In this document: positions 1 through 11,445 of the stretch, piece by piece
How positions within the stretch are numbered: position 1 is the stretch's first letter
Layout of the letters: every line of letters begins with the position of its first letter
Assembly (NCBI RefSeq): GCF_000027165.1
Contig: NC_013853.1
Span: 868,001 to 932,000, forward strand
Length of the DNA stretch: 64,000 bases
Origin: Streptococcus mitis B6
GTDB lineage: Bacteria; Bacillota; Bacilli; Lactobacillales; Streptococcaceae
Direction: 5' to 3'
Notes under the pieces: model-generated
What the model was told of the DNA's origin: nothing
Databases searched by the model: none
Seen by the model: the letters and a program-made list of their open reading frames with translations, nothing else
Program-made: the position numbers and the translations under genes

Positions 1-626
1 TCATGGGAAATCCAAACTATGAAGTAACCAAAGGTGAAGTCTTGTTTGATGGCGTAAACATCCTTGAGTTGGAAGTGGACGAGCGTGCGCGTATGGGACT
101 TTTCCTTGCTATGCAATACCCATCAGAAATTCCTGGAATTACTAACGCTGAATTTCTTCGTGCAGCCATGAATGCTGGTAAAGAAGATGATGAAAAGACT
201 TCAGTTCGTGAGTTCATCACTAAACTAGACGAGAAGATGGAATTGCTCAACATGAAAGAAGAAATGGCAGAGCGTTACCTCAACGAAGGTTTCTCTGGTG
301 GTGAGAAAAAACGTAATGAGATTCTTCAACTTTTGATGTTGGAACCAACATTCGCTCTTCTTGATGAGATTGACTCTGGCCTTGATATTGATGCCCTTAA
401 AGTTGTTTCTAAAGGTGTTAATGCCATGCGTGGTGAAGGCTTTGGTGCTATGATTATCACTCACTACCAACGTCTTTTGAACTACATCACACCAGATGTG
501 GTACACGTGATGATGGAAGGTCGTGTTGTTCTTTCTGGCGGTCCAGAATTGGCTGCGCGTTTGGAACGTGAAGGATACGCAAAACTAGCTGAAGAACTTG
601 GCTACGACTACAAGGAAGAATTGTAA
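1..626 (+). CDS. sufC: SufC, Fe-S assembly ABC-type ATPase (5' end outside window)
   Basis: ATPase of the SufBCD scaffold that builds Fe-S clusters in the cytosol. The visible 207 residues carry the ABC signature (FSGGEKKRNE), Walker B (FALLDEIDSGLD) and the switch His (IITHYQR), the usual SufC order. The Walker A half is missing because the frame is open to the window edge; the family is about 256 residues, so about 50 N-terminal residues lie upstream. The ATG at position 3 is internal. The gene is followed at 28 bp by sufD with a GGAG ribosome site, so it heads the sufCDSUB operon. Confidence 0.97.
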   Translation, partial: MGNPNYEVTKGEVLFDGVNILELEVDERARMGLFLAMQYPSEIPGITNAEFLRAAMNAGKEDDEKTSVREFITKLDEKMELLNMKEEMAERYLNEGFSGGEKKRNEILQLLMLEPTFALLDEIDSGLDIDALKVVSKGVNAMRGEGFGAMIITHYQRLLNYITPDVVHVMMEGRVVLSGGPELAARLEREGYAKLAEELGYDYKEEL

Positions 627-653
627 TTCCCTCGTGTCTTTTAGGAGAAGTAA

Positions 654-1916
654 ATGACTAAAGAAAATATTAAACTTTTTTCAGAAATGCACGCTGAACC
701 AAGCTGGTTGGCTGATCTCCGTCAAAAAGCTTTTGACAAGATTGATACTTTGGAATTACCAGATATTGAGCGTGTCAAATTCCACCGTTGGAATCTGGGT
801 GATGGAACGATTACAGAAAGTGAGCCCTCAGCAAATGTCCCAGATTTCACTGCACTAGATAATCACTTGAAGTTGGTGCAAGTAGGAACTCAAACTGTTT
901 TTGAGCAAATTCCAGTTGAGTTGGCTGAACAGGGTGTCGTCTTTACAGATTTTCACTCAGCTTTAGAAGAAATTCCAGAGCTTATTGAGGAATTCTTCAT
1001 GTCATCTGTCAAGTATGACGATGATAAGTTGGCAGCCTACCATACAGCTTATTTCAATAGTGGTGCCGTTCTCTACATTCCTGATAATGTTGAGATTAAA
1101 GAACCAATCGAAGGAATTTTCTATCAAGACAGCGATAGCGATGTGCCGTTTAACAAGCATATTATGATTATCGCTGGTAAAAATTCTAAGATTAGTTATC
1201 TGGAGCGTTTAGAGTCACGCGGTGAAGGAAGTGCCAAAGCAACTGCTAATATCACAGTAGAAGTAATAGCACGTTCTGGAGCTCAAGTCAAATTTGCTGC
1301 GATCGACCGTCTAGGTGAAAACGTCACTGCCTACATTAGCCGTCGTGGTAAATTAGGTAACGATGCAAGCATTGACTGGGCAATTGGTGTCATGAACGAA
1401 GGGAATGTCGTTGCGGATTTTGATAGCGACTTGATTGGTAACGGTAGCCATGCCGACCTTAAAGTTGTAGCTCTTTCAAGTGGCCGTCAGGTACAAGGGA
1501 TTGATACCCGAGTAACTAACTATGGTTGCAACTCAATCGGAAATATCCTCCAACATGGGGTTATTCTTGAAAAAGCAACCTTGACATTCAATGGTATTGG
1601 CCACATTATCAAGGGAGCTAAGGGAGCAGATGCGCAACAAGAGAGCCGTGTTCTCATGCTTTCAGACCAAGCGCGTTCAGATGCCAATCCAATTCTTTTG
1701 ATTGATGAAAATGACGTAACTGCAGGACACGCGGCTTCTATCGGTCAGGTAGATCCAGAAGACATGTACTACCTCATGAGCCGTGGCTTGGATAAGGCAA
1801 CTGCAGAACGTTTGGTTGTTCGTGGTTTCCTTGGATCTGTTATCGTTGAGATTCCAGTCAAGGAAGTTCGTGATGAAATGATTGCAACTATCGAAGAAAA
1901 ATTGTCAAAACGCTAA
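654..1916 (+). CDS. sufD: SufD, scaffold subunit of SufBCD
   Basis: 420-residue SufD of the SUF pathway. It pairs with SufB and SufC to form the scaffold receiving sulfur and iron. The C-terminal half shows the SufB/SufD beta-helix core (residues about 150-380) and the conserved tail with LMSRGLDKATAERLVVRGFL, which parallels [19 protein letters not shown] in SufB. An AGGAG ribosome site lies 7 nt before the ATG. It is cotranscribed with sufC upstream and sufS 10 bp downstream. Confidence 0.96.
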   Translation: MTKENIKLFSEMHAEPSWLADLRQKAFDKIDTLELPDIERVKFHRWNLGDGTITESEPSANVPDFTALDNHLKLVQVGTQTVFEQIPVELAEQGVVFTDFHSALEEIPELIEEFFMSSVKYDDDKLAAYHTAYFNSGAVLYIPDNVEIKEPIEGIFYQDSDSDVPFNKHIMIIAGKNSKISYLERLESRGEGSAKATANITVEVIARSGAQVKFAAIDRLGENVTAYISRRGKLGNDASIDWAIGVMNEGNVVADFDSDLIGNGSHADLKVVALSSGRQVQGIDTRVTNYGCNSIGNILQHGVILEKATLTFNGIGHIIKGAKGADAQQESRVLMLSDQARSDANPILLIDENDVTAGHAASIGQVDPEDMYYLMSRGLDKATAERLVVRGFLGSVIVEIPVKEVRDEMIATIEEKLSKR

Positions 1917-1923
1917 GGGGTAG

Positions 1924-3568
<1,645 letters not shown>

Positions 3569-3637
3569 GAAAATAACTAAGACAAGTTTCTTTTGTCTTA
3601 TGAATCAGTAGAAATGAAGAATGAAAGAAAGGATATT

Positions 3638-5050
3638 ATGGCTGAAGAAAGAGTAGAACCAAAACCAATTGACCTTGGTGAATATAAATTTGGTTTCCAT
3701 GATGATGTAGAGCCTGTCCTATCGACAGGAAAAGGATTGAATGAAGATGTCATTCGTGAACTATCAGCTGCAAAGGGAGAACCTGAGTGGATGTTAGAGT
3801 TCCGTTTGAAGTCTTATGAAACCTTCAAAAAAATGCCTATGCAAACTTGGGGAGCAGACTTGTCAGAGATTGACTTTGATGATTTGATCTACTACCAAAA
3901 ACCATCTGATAAACCAGCCCGTTCTTGGGATGATGTTCCTGAAAAAATTAAAGAAACCTTTGAACGTATCGGGATTCCTGAAGCAGAACGTGCATATCTA
4001 GCTGGTGCCTCTGCCCAGTATGAGTCAGAAGTGGTTTACCACAACATGAAGGAAGAGTTCCAGAAATTGGGGATTATCTTTACAGATACGGATTCTGCCC
4101 TCAAGGAATACCCAGACTTGTTTAAACAATACTTTGCTAAGTTGGTACCGCCGACAGATAACAAGTTGGCTGCCCTTAACTCAGCAGTATGGTCAGGTGG
4201 AACCTTTATCTACGTACCAAAAGGGGTCAAAGTGGATATTCCACTTCAAACTTACTTCCGTATCAACAACGAAAATACTGGTCAGTTTGAACGTACCTTG
4301 ATTATCGTTGATGAGGGAGCAAGTGTCCACTACGTAGAGGGCTGTACAGCACCAACTTATTCAAGTAACAGCTTGCATGCTGCCATTGTAGAAATCTTTG
4401 CTTTGGATGGAGCTTATATGCGTTATACGACTATTCAAAACTGGTCTGATAACGTCTATAACTTGGTAACAAAGCGTGCTAAGGCTCAAAAGGATGCCAC
4501 TGTTGAGTGGATTGATGGTAACTTGGGTGCAAAGACTACTATGAAATACCCATCTGTTTACCTTGATGGAGAAGGGGCGCGTGGTACTATGCTCTCTATC
4601 GCTTTTGCCAATGCAGGGCAACACCAGGATACTGGAGCTAAGATGATCCACAACGCTCCACATACAAGCTCGTCTATCGTGTCTAAATCCATCGCTAAAG
4701 GTGGAGGAAAGGTTGACTACCGTGGACAGGTAACCTTCAACAAGAACTCTAAGAAATCTGTTTCTCACATCGAGTGTGATACCATTATCATGGATGACTT
4801 GTCAGCATCAGATACCATTCCGTTTAACGAAATTCACAACTCACAAGTCGCTTTAGAACACGAAGCTAAGGTATCTAAGATTTCAGAAGAGCAACTCTAT
4901 TACCTCATGAGCCGTGGATTGTCAGAATCTGAAGCAACTGAGATGATTGTCATGGGATTTGTAGAACCATTTACAAAAGAGCTTCCAATGGAATATGCTG
5001 TTGAGCTGAACCGTTTGATTAGCTATGAAATGGAAGGATCAGTTGGGTAA
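3638..5050 (+). CDS. sufB: SufB, scaffold subunit of SufBCD
   Basis: 470-residue SufB, the core scaffold on which nascent Fe-S clusters form. The conserved SufB region includes [35 protein letters not shown] and the C-terminal [15 protein letters not shown]. The start at 3638 ([10 protein letters not shown]) has AGAAAGGA just upstream and gives the usual length; the upstream in-frame codon at 3593 has no ribosome site. It is the last gene of the suf operon and is followed by a bidirectional hairpin shared with convergent dacA. Confidence 0.96.
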   Translation: MAEERVEPKPIDLGEYKFGFHDDVEPVLSTGKGLNEDVIRELSAAKGEPEWMLEFRLKSYETFKKMPMQTWGADLSEIDFDDLIYYQKPSDKPARSWDDVPEKIKETFERIGIPEAERAYLAGASAQYESEVVYHNMKEEFQKLGIIFTDTDSALKEYPDLFKQYFAKLVPPTDNKLAALNSAVWSGGTFIYVPKGVKVDIPLQTYFRINNENTGQFERTLIIVDEGASVHYVEGCTAPTYSSNSLHAAIVEIFALDGAYMRYTTIQNWSDNVYNLVTKRAKAQKDATVEWIDGNLGAKTTMKYPSVYLDGEGARGTMLSIAFANAGQHQDTGAKMIHNAPHTSSSIVSKSIAKGGGKVDYRGQVTFNKNSKKSVSHIECDTIIMDDLSASDTIPFNEIHNSQVALEHEAKVSKISEEQLYYLMSRGLSESEATEMIVMGFVEPFTKELPMEYAVELNRLISYEMEGSVG

Positions 5051-5103
5051 AACTTGATTTTAGATTTACCCAAGGTCAAGAACTTTGAAGATGAACTTGT
5101 AAC

Positions 5104-5136
5104 AAAAAAATCGCGGTCTAAAATCGCGATTTTTTT
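5104..5136. terminator. Bidirectional terminator between sufB and dacA
   Basis: A-run, ATCGCG arm, loop GTCTAAAAT, CGCGAT arm, then T-run. The hairpin is symmetric, so it can end both the suf operon and the convergent dacA transcript; it reaches into the dacA stop codon. Confidence 0.9.
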
Positions 5137-6376
5137 ATAATTTTTCGTTGATGAAGCGGATAAACTGATTCCACCAAACTTTTAAGAAGAAGGCTTTTTC
5201 AACTTTCTTTTCTGCTACCATTTCAAAACTAGGACGTTCTGTAGTGATGTAACCTTGACCAATCAAATCATTGTCTTCATAAGTTAAATGACCAACCACT
5301 GTTCCGGCTTCAAGTGGTGCTGGGATTGCTTTAGAATCAGGTGTGAATTGAACAGATTGAGAAGATTGACTCCCAACACGTTCAATTAGAGAGATATCAT
5401 CTTTAGCAACGGCAGTGACCATATTTTCTTTTCCATCTTGTACAGGGGCTTTGCTATCTTGGTAGGCATCGCCTTTTTGAACGATTTTGCGAAGTGTGAA
5501 TGTAGAAGAGATATAATCCATTAGTGAAGATGTAGCTGTGAAGCGAGCGTAAGGATTATTGTCTTGATGATCTGCATTCAAAACAACTGTGATAACCCTC
5601 ATTCCTTTTTCGACAGTAGTACCAACAAAAGATTCTCCAGCTTTGTCTGTTGTTCCTGTCTTAAGGCCATCAAAACCACCGCGATAAGCAGGCATACCCT
5701 CTAACATGTAGTTGGTAGAAGTGATTGTCATTCCAGCAAAAGTAGAAGAAGGTTTTTTCGTGATTTCTAAAACTTGTGGGTATTTTTTGATGAGGTTGCG
5801 AGCAACGATAGCGACATCATAAGCACTGAGCTTATTTTCGTCATCTTTTTTAGATCCTGGGTAAATGTTATCCCCTAGAGTCTCATTGTTAAGACCCGTC
5901 GTATTAACAACAGTGGCATCCTGAATTCCCCATTCCAAGAGTTTTGCCCGCATCATATCGACAAAATCTTTTTCTGAGCCAGCAATTTTCTCAGCTAGGG
6001 CAATAGCGGCACTGTTAGCACTGGATACTAATGTTGCTTCCAGTAGCTGCTCAACGGTATAATTACGAGCCTCCATAGGAACGTTACTCGCTTCAGAATT
6101 TGTCGTTAATTTGTAAGGATAGTCAGAAATATCTACTGGGGTAGATAGTGTAATACTTCCGTTTTCCAAGGCTTCATAGACAAGATAAACTGTAAGTAGT
6201 TTTGTTATAGAAGCAATTTCGACAGGTTGAGTTGCTTCTTTTTCATAGAGAATTTTGCCCGTATTTGCCTCAACAGCAATCGCATGTTTAGCAGTAATAT
6301 TAAAATCTTGTGCAGCAACAGTAGAAGCTGACCCAATAAGGGATAGGCTTAGTAGAGTTAAAATGATTTTTTTCAT
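5135..6376 (-). CDS. dacA: D-alanyl-D-alanine carboxypeptidase (PBP3, DacA)
   Basis: 413-residue low-molecular-mass PBP that trims the terminal D-Ala from peptidoglycan stem peptides outside the membrane. It has an N-terminal signal peptide ending near TVAAQDF, then the three penicillin-binding motifs: SITK (about 56-59), SAN (about 119-121) and KTG (about 239-241). A C-terminal beta domain is followed by an amphipathic tail (KAFFLKVWWNQFIRFINEKL) typical of membrane-associated DacA. No Shine-Dalgarno sequence is seen before the ATG and a -10 element ends only 9 nt upstream, so the transcript may be nearly leaderless. Confidence 0.96.
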   Translation of the reverse strand: MKKIILTLLSLSLIGSASTVAAQDFNITAKHAIAVEANTGKILYEKEATQPVEIASITKLLTVYLVYEALENGSITLSTPVDISDYPYKLTTNSEASNVPMEARNYTVEQLLEATLVSSANSAAIALAEKIAGSEKDFVDMMRAKLLEWGIQDATVVNTTGLNNETLGDNIYPGSKKDDENKLSAYDVAIVARNLIKKYPQVLEITKKPSSTFAGMTITSTNYMLEGMPAYRGGFDGLKTGTTDKAGESFVGTTVEKGMRVITVVLNADHQDNNPYARFTATSSLMDYISSTFTLRKIVQKGDAYQDSKAPVQDGKENMVTAVAKDDISLIERVGSQSSQSVQFTPDSKAIPAPLEAGTVVGHLTYEDNDLIGQGYITTERPSFEMVAEKKVEKAFFLKVWWNQFIRFINEKL

Positions 6377-6385
6377 AGTAAATTT

Positions 6386-6394
6386 ATTCTAACA
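6386..6394 (-). promoter_or_regulatory. Extended -10 promoter of dacA
   Basis: On the minus strand the sequence reads TGTTAGAAT, an extended -10 element. Its last base is 9 nt from the dacA ATG, which places the expected start of transcription within 2-4 nt of the start codon. No clear -35 is seen. Confidence 0.5.
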
Positions 6395-6478
6395 TAAAGA
6401 AAAAAATATTCCCAGTTTCATGATAGAAGAAAGAAGCTTTTTTGAAAGTATGGTAAAATAGATGAATGGAGGTAGCTC

Positions 6479-7588
6479 ATGTTTCGTAAGAATAAATTAT
6501 TTTTTTGGACCAGTGAGATTTTATTATTAACAATCATTTTTTATCTATGGAGAGAGATGGGGGCGATTATCACGCCTTTTGTAAGCGTAGCGAACACCAT
6601 CATGATTCCATTTTTATTGGGTGGTTTTTTATACTATTTGACCAATCCTATTGTGAATTTTTTACAAAAGTATTTCAAAATTAATCGTATCATTGGTATT
6701 CTATTAACCTTGTGTGCCTTGGTCTGGGGCCTTGTTATTGGGGTAGTCTATTTCTTACCGATTTTGATTAATCAGTTGACCAGCTTGATTGCGACTAGCC
6801 AGACTATCTATAGTCGTTTACAAGATTTGATTGTGGATTTATCGACTTATCCAGCCTTTCAAAATTTAGATATTCAAGCGACTATTCAACAGTTAAACCT
6901 ATCCTATGTAGATATTTTACAAAATATCCTAAATAGCGTTACCAATAGTGTCGGAAGTGTCCTATCTGCTCTCTTTAGTACCGTTTTGATTATTATCATG
7001 ACCCCTGTGTTTTTGGTTTATTTTTTGTTAGATGGTCACAAATTTTTACCGATGCTTGAGCGCACTGTTTTAAAGAGAGATAAGTTGCATATTGCAGGTC
7101 TCTTAAAGAATTTGAATGCGACAATTGCTCGATATATTAGTGGAGTCGCAATTGATGCGATTATTATCGGTTGTTTGGCCTTTATCGGATATAGCGTGAT
7201 TGGTTTGAAATACGCTTTGGTCTTTGCCATCTTTTCAGGATTGGCCAATCTCATTCCTTATGTGGGACCAAGTATTGGTTTGATTCCTATGATCATCGCA
7301 AATATATTCACTGATCCCCATAGAATGCTGATTGCAGTGATTTATATGCTCGTTGTTCAGCAGGTAGATGGTAATATCTTATATCCTCGAATCGTAGGAA
7401 GTGTTATGAAGGTTCATCCAATCACGATTTTAGTGTTACTTTTGTTATCAAGCAATATCTATGGGGTCATTGGCATGATTGTCGCAGTACCAACCTATTC
7501 TATCTTAAAAGAGATTTCTAAGTTCTTATCTCGCTTGTATGAAAATCATAAAATAATGAAAGAAAGAGAAAGACAATTAGCTAAGTAA
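6479..7588 (+). CDS. AI-2E / PerM-family membrane transporter
   Basis: 369-residue polytopic membrane protein of the AI-2E (YdbI/PerM) family. About eight hydrophobic segments are visible, including a long N-terminal pair (residues about 10-60), a central extramembrane domain (about 85-145) and the family signature near SGLANLIPYVGPSIGLIP. GGAGG lies 6 nt before the ATG. Substrates vary widely in this family and cannot be assigned here. It is monocistronic, divergent from dacA and followed by a strong palindromic terminator. Confidence 0.85.
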   Translation: MFRKNKLFFWTSEILLLTIIFYLWREMGAIITPFVSVANTIMIPFLLGGFLYYLTNPIVNFLQKYFKINRIIGILLTLCALVWGLVIGVVYFLPILINQLTSLIATSQTIYSRLQDLIVDLSTYPAFQNLDIQATIQQLNLSYVDILQNILNSVTNSVGSVLSALFSTVLIIIMTPVFLVYFLLDGHKFLPMLERTVLKRDKLHIAGLLKNLNATIARYISGVAIDAIIIGCLAFIGYSVIGLKYALVFAIFSGLANLIPYVGPSIGLIPMIIANIFTDPHRMLIAVIYMLVVQQVDGNILYPRIVGSVMKVHPITILVLLLLSSNIYGVIGMIVAVPTYSILKEISKFLSRLYENHKIMKERERQLAK

Positions 7589-7591
7589 AAG

Positions 7592-7617
7592 TCAGGAATT
7601 CCTGATTTTTCTTTTTA
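7592..7617 (+). terminator. Rho-independent terminator after the AI-2E-family gene
   Basis: Perfect 14-bp palindrome TCAGGAATTCCTGA followed by TTTTTCTTTTT. Confidence 0.85.
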
Positions 7618-7694
7618 TTTAGCCAAGTGATAGGAGTGGGAGTGTCGTTTAGATTAGTAGATTAAGAATAATTCACAAAAACTTTGTAAAACAC

Positions 7695-7722
7695 TTGCAA
7701 TTTAGCTGAAATTTGATAAAAT
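7695..7722 (+). promoter_or_regulatory. tuf promoter
   Basis: TTGCAA, 16-bp spacer, TAAAAT preceded by TGA (extended -10). The start of transcription would be near 7729, giving a roughly 65-nt leader with a TTGGAGG ribosome site. Confidence 0.75.
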
Positions 7723-7793
7723 AGTAAGGAAAGTTAGACTGTATTGCCTACTGTCTATCTATAAAATATATTTTATTGGAGGCTTTTACTCAA

Positions 7794-8990
<1,197 letters not shown>

Positions 8991-9033
8991 TTCGATTTAG
9001 TTCCCAGAAGAACAATTATTTAAGTCAGACACT

Positions 9034-9064
9034 AAAAGAATCTTGCTTTGCAAGGTTCTTTTTT
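9034..9064 (+). terminator. Terminator of tuf
   Basis: Hairpin AAAAGAATCTTGC / GCAAGGTTCTTTT with a TTT loop and one G-T pair, followed by T residues. Confidence 0.85.
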
Positions 9065-9079
9065 CTGATATTGAACTAA

Positions 9080-9182
9080 TACTCTTTGAAAATCAAATTC
9101 AACCCACGTCAGCGTCACCTTGCCGTACTCAAGTACAGCCTGCGGATAGCTTCCTAGTTTGCTCTTTGATTTTCATTGAGTA
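9080..9182 (+). repeat. BOX element (boxA-boxC form)
   Basis: 103-bp repeat starting TACTCTTTGAAAATC and ending GATTTTCATTGAGTA, so the ends are inverted. The segment CGTCAGCGTCACCTTGCCGT matches, on the opposite strand, the core of the widely used BOXA1R primer, identifying boxA; the second half is boxC. A central boxB is absent. Another A-C copy of the same length lies at 52188-52290 and an A-B-C copy at 24598-24709. Confidence 0.85.
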
Positions 9183-9203
9183 TAAAATTGAAGAATGGTA
9201 AAC

Positions 9204-9236
9204 AAAAAAGCTCTATACACCTGATGTGCATAGAGC
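9204..9236 (-). terminator. Terminator of the helicase/oxidoreductase operon
   Basis: Read on the minus strand: GCTCTATGCAC, loop, GTGTATAGAGC, then TTTTTT. It sits just downstream of the helicase stop codon. Confidence 0.85.
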
Positions 9237-9244
9237 AATGGGGA

Positions 9245-10327
9245 TTATTTGATATAGAGTTCTTGATTTTTTAGGACAATTTCACGTACACTCGCAAATT
9301 TCTTGAGTTTTTTAAGTTCTTCTGGATGGGTTACGAGAGTGATAACATAACCTTCCTTGCCCATACGGCCAGTACGCCCAGCACGGTGAGTGTAAGTTTC
9401 GATATCTCTAGGAACATCAAAGTTTACGACGCATTCTAGGCTATCGATATCAATTCCACGAGCCAAAAGGTCAGTTGCAAGGAGTAGGGTTAGTTGCCTA
9501 TCTTTAAACTTTTCTAAGATGACTTTTCTAAATTTGACATTAACATCACTAGCGAGGGAAACAGCCAAGATATCACGATACTGTAATTTTTCTTCTACAC
9601 TTCCAAGGTCTGACAGGCTGTTAAAGAAGACTAGTCCGCGGAAATCCTCAACATGAGCCAGTTTTCGTAGCAGATCAATTCGGTGACGTTGATCTACCTG
9701 CATGTAGAAGTGCTGGATGTTGTCCAATTTTTGGTCAGAGAGATCAATGGTACGTGTATTAGGCGAAATCTTTTCTTGGTCAAACTTGGTTGTCGCACTC
9801 ATATAGACGAGTTGGTGGTCACGCGGTGCGTAGTGAGTGATTTTCTCGACAAAGTGAATCTGAGAATCATCTAGCAATTGGTCAAATTCATCCAGGATGA
9901 TGGTTTCCACATTCATCATCTTGATTTTTTTCAATTTAATTAGTTCAAAGATACGGCCAGGGGTTCCAATCAGAATTTCTGGTCCTTTCTTTAGGCGTTC
10001 AATCTGGCGTTTCTGACTCGAACCTGATAAGAAGAGTTGGGCAGTTAAGCCGATAGCTTCTGACCACGTTTTACATACATCAAAAATCTGTCCAGCAAGT
10101 TCCGTGTTTGGTGCTAGAATCAAGAGTTGTTGGGCTTTTTTCTTTTGTAGTCTGAGAAGACTTGGTAGGAGATAAGCTAGGGTCTTGCCAGTTCCTGTTG
10201 GACTGACTCCTAGGAGGTTTTCTCCAGCAAGAAGAGGATCAAATAGTTGGGTTTGAATGGGGGTGAATTCTTGGAAACCGAGTTGGTCACTCAGTTCTTG
10301 CCATTCAGTCGGTAGTTTAGTTTTCAT
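9245..10327 (-). CDS. DEAD-box ATP-dependent RNA helicase
   Basis: 360-residue superfamily 2 helicase core with little beyond the two RecA domains. Motifs in order are FTPIQTQ (Q motif region), SPTGTGKT (I), GTPGR (Ib), DEFD (II, a DExD variant), SAT (III), ARGIDI (V) and HRAGRTGR (VI). It probably remodels RNA in the cytosol, in ribosome assembly or mRNA turnover; the exact paralogue cannot be fixed from sequence alone. Its ATG overlaps the stop of the upstream oxidoreductase by 4 bp (ATGA), so the two are cotranslated. Confidence 0.9.
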   Translation of the reverse strand: MKTKLPTEWQELSDQLGFQEFTPIQTQLFDPLLAGENLLGVSPTGTGKTLAYLLPSLLRLQKKKAQQLLILAPNTELAGQIFDVCKTWSEAIGLTAQLFLSGSSQKRQIERLKKGPEILIGTPGRIFELIKLKKIKMMNVETIILDEFDQLLDDSQIHFVEKITHYAPRDHQLVYMSATTKFDQEKISPNTRTIDLSDQKLDNIQHFYMQVDQRHRIDLLRKLAHVEDFRGLVFFNSLSDLGSVEEKLQYRDILAVSLASDVNVKFRKVILEKFKDRQLTLLLATDLLARGIDIDSLECVVNFDVPRDIETYTHRAGRTGRMGKEGYVITLVTHPEELKKLKKFASVREIVLKNQELYIK

Positions 10328-11301
10328 TTTTCTGCCTCAAATCTAATGCCAGCAGTCTGGCGCATAGTATATAGTAGCTCATGAACTGAACTTGCATCTT
10401 CCAGCCAAGTTTGGTAGAGATTCAGATCTGGTTGCTGGATCATGTGTGCAAATGCACCGACTTCCTCAGTCATCGTATGAGGAGCCTGTTGGATAGGGAG
10501 TTGGATTTGATTGCCTTGATGGTCGGTAAAAATAGCTGAGCTGACATGTTCGATGGTGTTGAGGGTCAAGGTACCATCTGTCGTATAAATCTCGCAAGGG
10601 AGATTGGAAGTGATGTTTTTTCCAGCCTTGATATGAACTTGAAAGTCTGGGTAGAAGAGGATACCATCACCATTTAGGTCAATGCTATTGTCAAGCTGTT
10701 GAGCTTGATAAGTCGCGTCCTGAGACTTTCCAAAGAGACGAACGGTAGCGTAGAGGGGATAAATCCCCAAATCCATAAGAGCTCCACCAGCAAAACGGTC
10801 TGAGAAGACATTTGGTGTCTCCCCAGTCAACAAGTTAGGCATTTTGGAAGAATACTTGGCATAGTTGAAATCTGCTCCCAAAATTTGTTTGTCTGCTAGA
10901 AAGTTTTTGATGATAGTGAAAGCTTTTTCATGGTAATTGCGAGCTGCTTCGAAGATAAAACAGTGATTTTTCTCAGCTGTATGTCTCAAATCTACCCATT
11001 CTTGTGGCTGAGTGACAGCTGGCTTTTCAAGAATAACATGTTTACCAGCAGACAAGGCAGCCCTTGCCTGAGCAAAATGCAAGGAGTTTGGACTGGCAAT
11101 ATAGACCACATCAAAGGAGTTCTTGAAGAAGTCCTCTACTTGATCAAAGAGTTGAATACTCTGATAGCGAGAAGCAAAGGTTGCCGCAGTTTCTAGTTTT
11201 CTAGAATAGACTGCGACCAGCTGGTATTTTCCACTAGCATGGGCTGCTTCTATGAAGTGGTGGCTGATAGCCCCTGTTCCGATGACACCTAATTTAAGCA
11301 T
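10324..11301 (-). CDS. Gfo/Idh/MocA-family oxidoreductase
   Basis: 325-residue NAD(P)-dependent oxidoreductase. The N-terminal Rossmann fold shows GVIGTGAISHHFIEA, and EKPA (about residues 90-93) contains the conserved lysine of the family; the C-terminal alpha/beta domain follows. The start at 11301 (MLKLGVIG) is preferred because it follows AAGGAG and because the glycine motif should sit at the very N-terminus. The substrate cannot be predicted; sugars or sugar derivatives are usual. It is the first gene of a two-gene operon with the helicase. Confidence 0.88.
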   Translation of the reverse strand: MLKLGVIGTGAISHHFIEAAHASGKYQLVAVYSRKLETAATFASRYQSIQLFDQVEDFFKNSFDVVYIASPNSLHFAQARAALSAGKHVILEKPAVTQPQEWVDLRHTAEKNHCFIFEAARNYHEKAFTIIKNFLADKQILGADFNYAKYSSKMPNLLTGETPNVFSDRFAGGALMDLGIYPLYATVRLFGKSQDATYQAQQLDNSIDLNGDGILFYPDFQVHIKAGKNITSNLPCEIYTTDGTLTLNTIEHVSSAIFTDHQGNQIQLPIQQAPHTMTEEVGAFAHMIQQPDLNLYQTWLEDASSVHELLYTMRQTAGIRFEAEK

Positions 11302-11335
11302 AGTTACTCCTTTTCCGATTTCAAATCCTTCTTTC

Positions 11336-11365
11336 ATTATAACATAGATAGACGGGACTATCCAA
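11336..11365 (-). promoter_or_regulatory. Promoter of the oxidoreductase-helicase operon
   Basis: On the minus strand: TTGGAT, 18-bp spacer, TATAAT preceded by TGT. The IS remnant at 11371 begins 5 bp upstream of the -35 box. Confidence 0.75.
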
Positions 11366-11370
11366 CAGAG

Positions 11371-11433
11371 GGGAACTTCTAAAACTAACTTCCAGTTTTG
11401 GGAGAGAGATGGAAGTTACTTTGAGAAGTTACG
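11371..11433. mobile_element. 63-bp internally deleted IS remnant (MITE-like)
   Basis: It carries the left terminal repeat of the IS30-family element (GAACTTCTAAAACTAACTTC) fused directly to its right end (GGAAGTTACTTTGAGAAGTT then ACG). The fusion falls in ACTAACTTCCAGTTT, which occurs once near each end of the full element (11459-11473 and 12939-12953), so a crossover between these direct repeats would give exactly this product. Both inverted repeats are kept, with one base change in the left one. No matching 13-bp flanks are seen. Its right end abuts the target duplication of IS copy 1. Confidence 0.85.
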
Positions 11434-11445
11434 AGTAAAAGAAAA

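Noticed and set aside
4361-4768. 135-residue frame antisense to sufB
   Set aside because: Lies wholly inside sufB with no start signals; shadow of the coding frame.
9080-9182. Repeat first read as a RUP element because of its length near 107 bp
   Set aside because: The internal TACGGCAAGGCGACG-type core matches the BOX-PCR primer and the copy at 24598 shows a boxB module, so BOX fits better.
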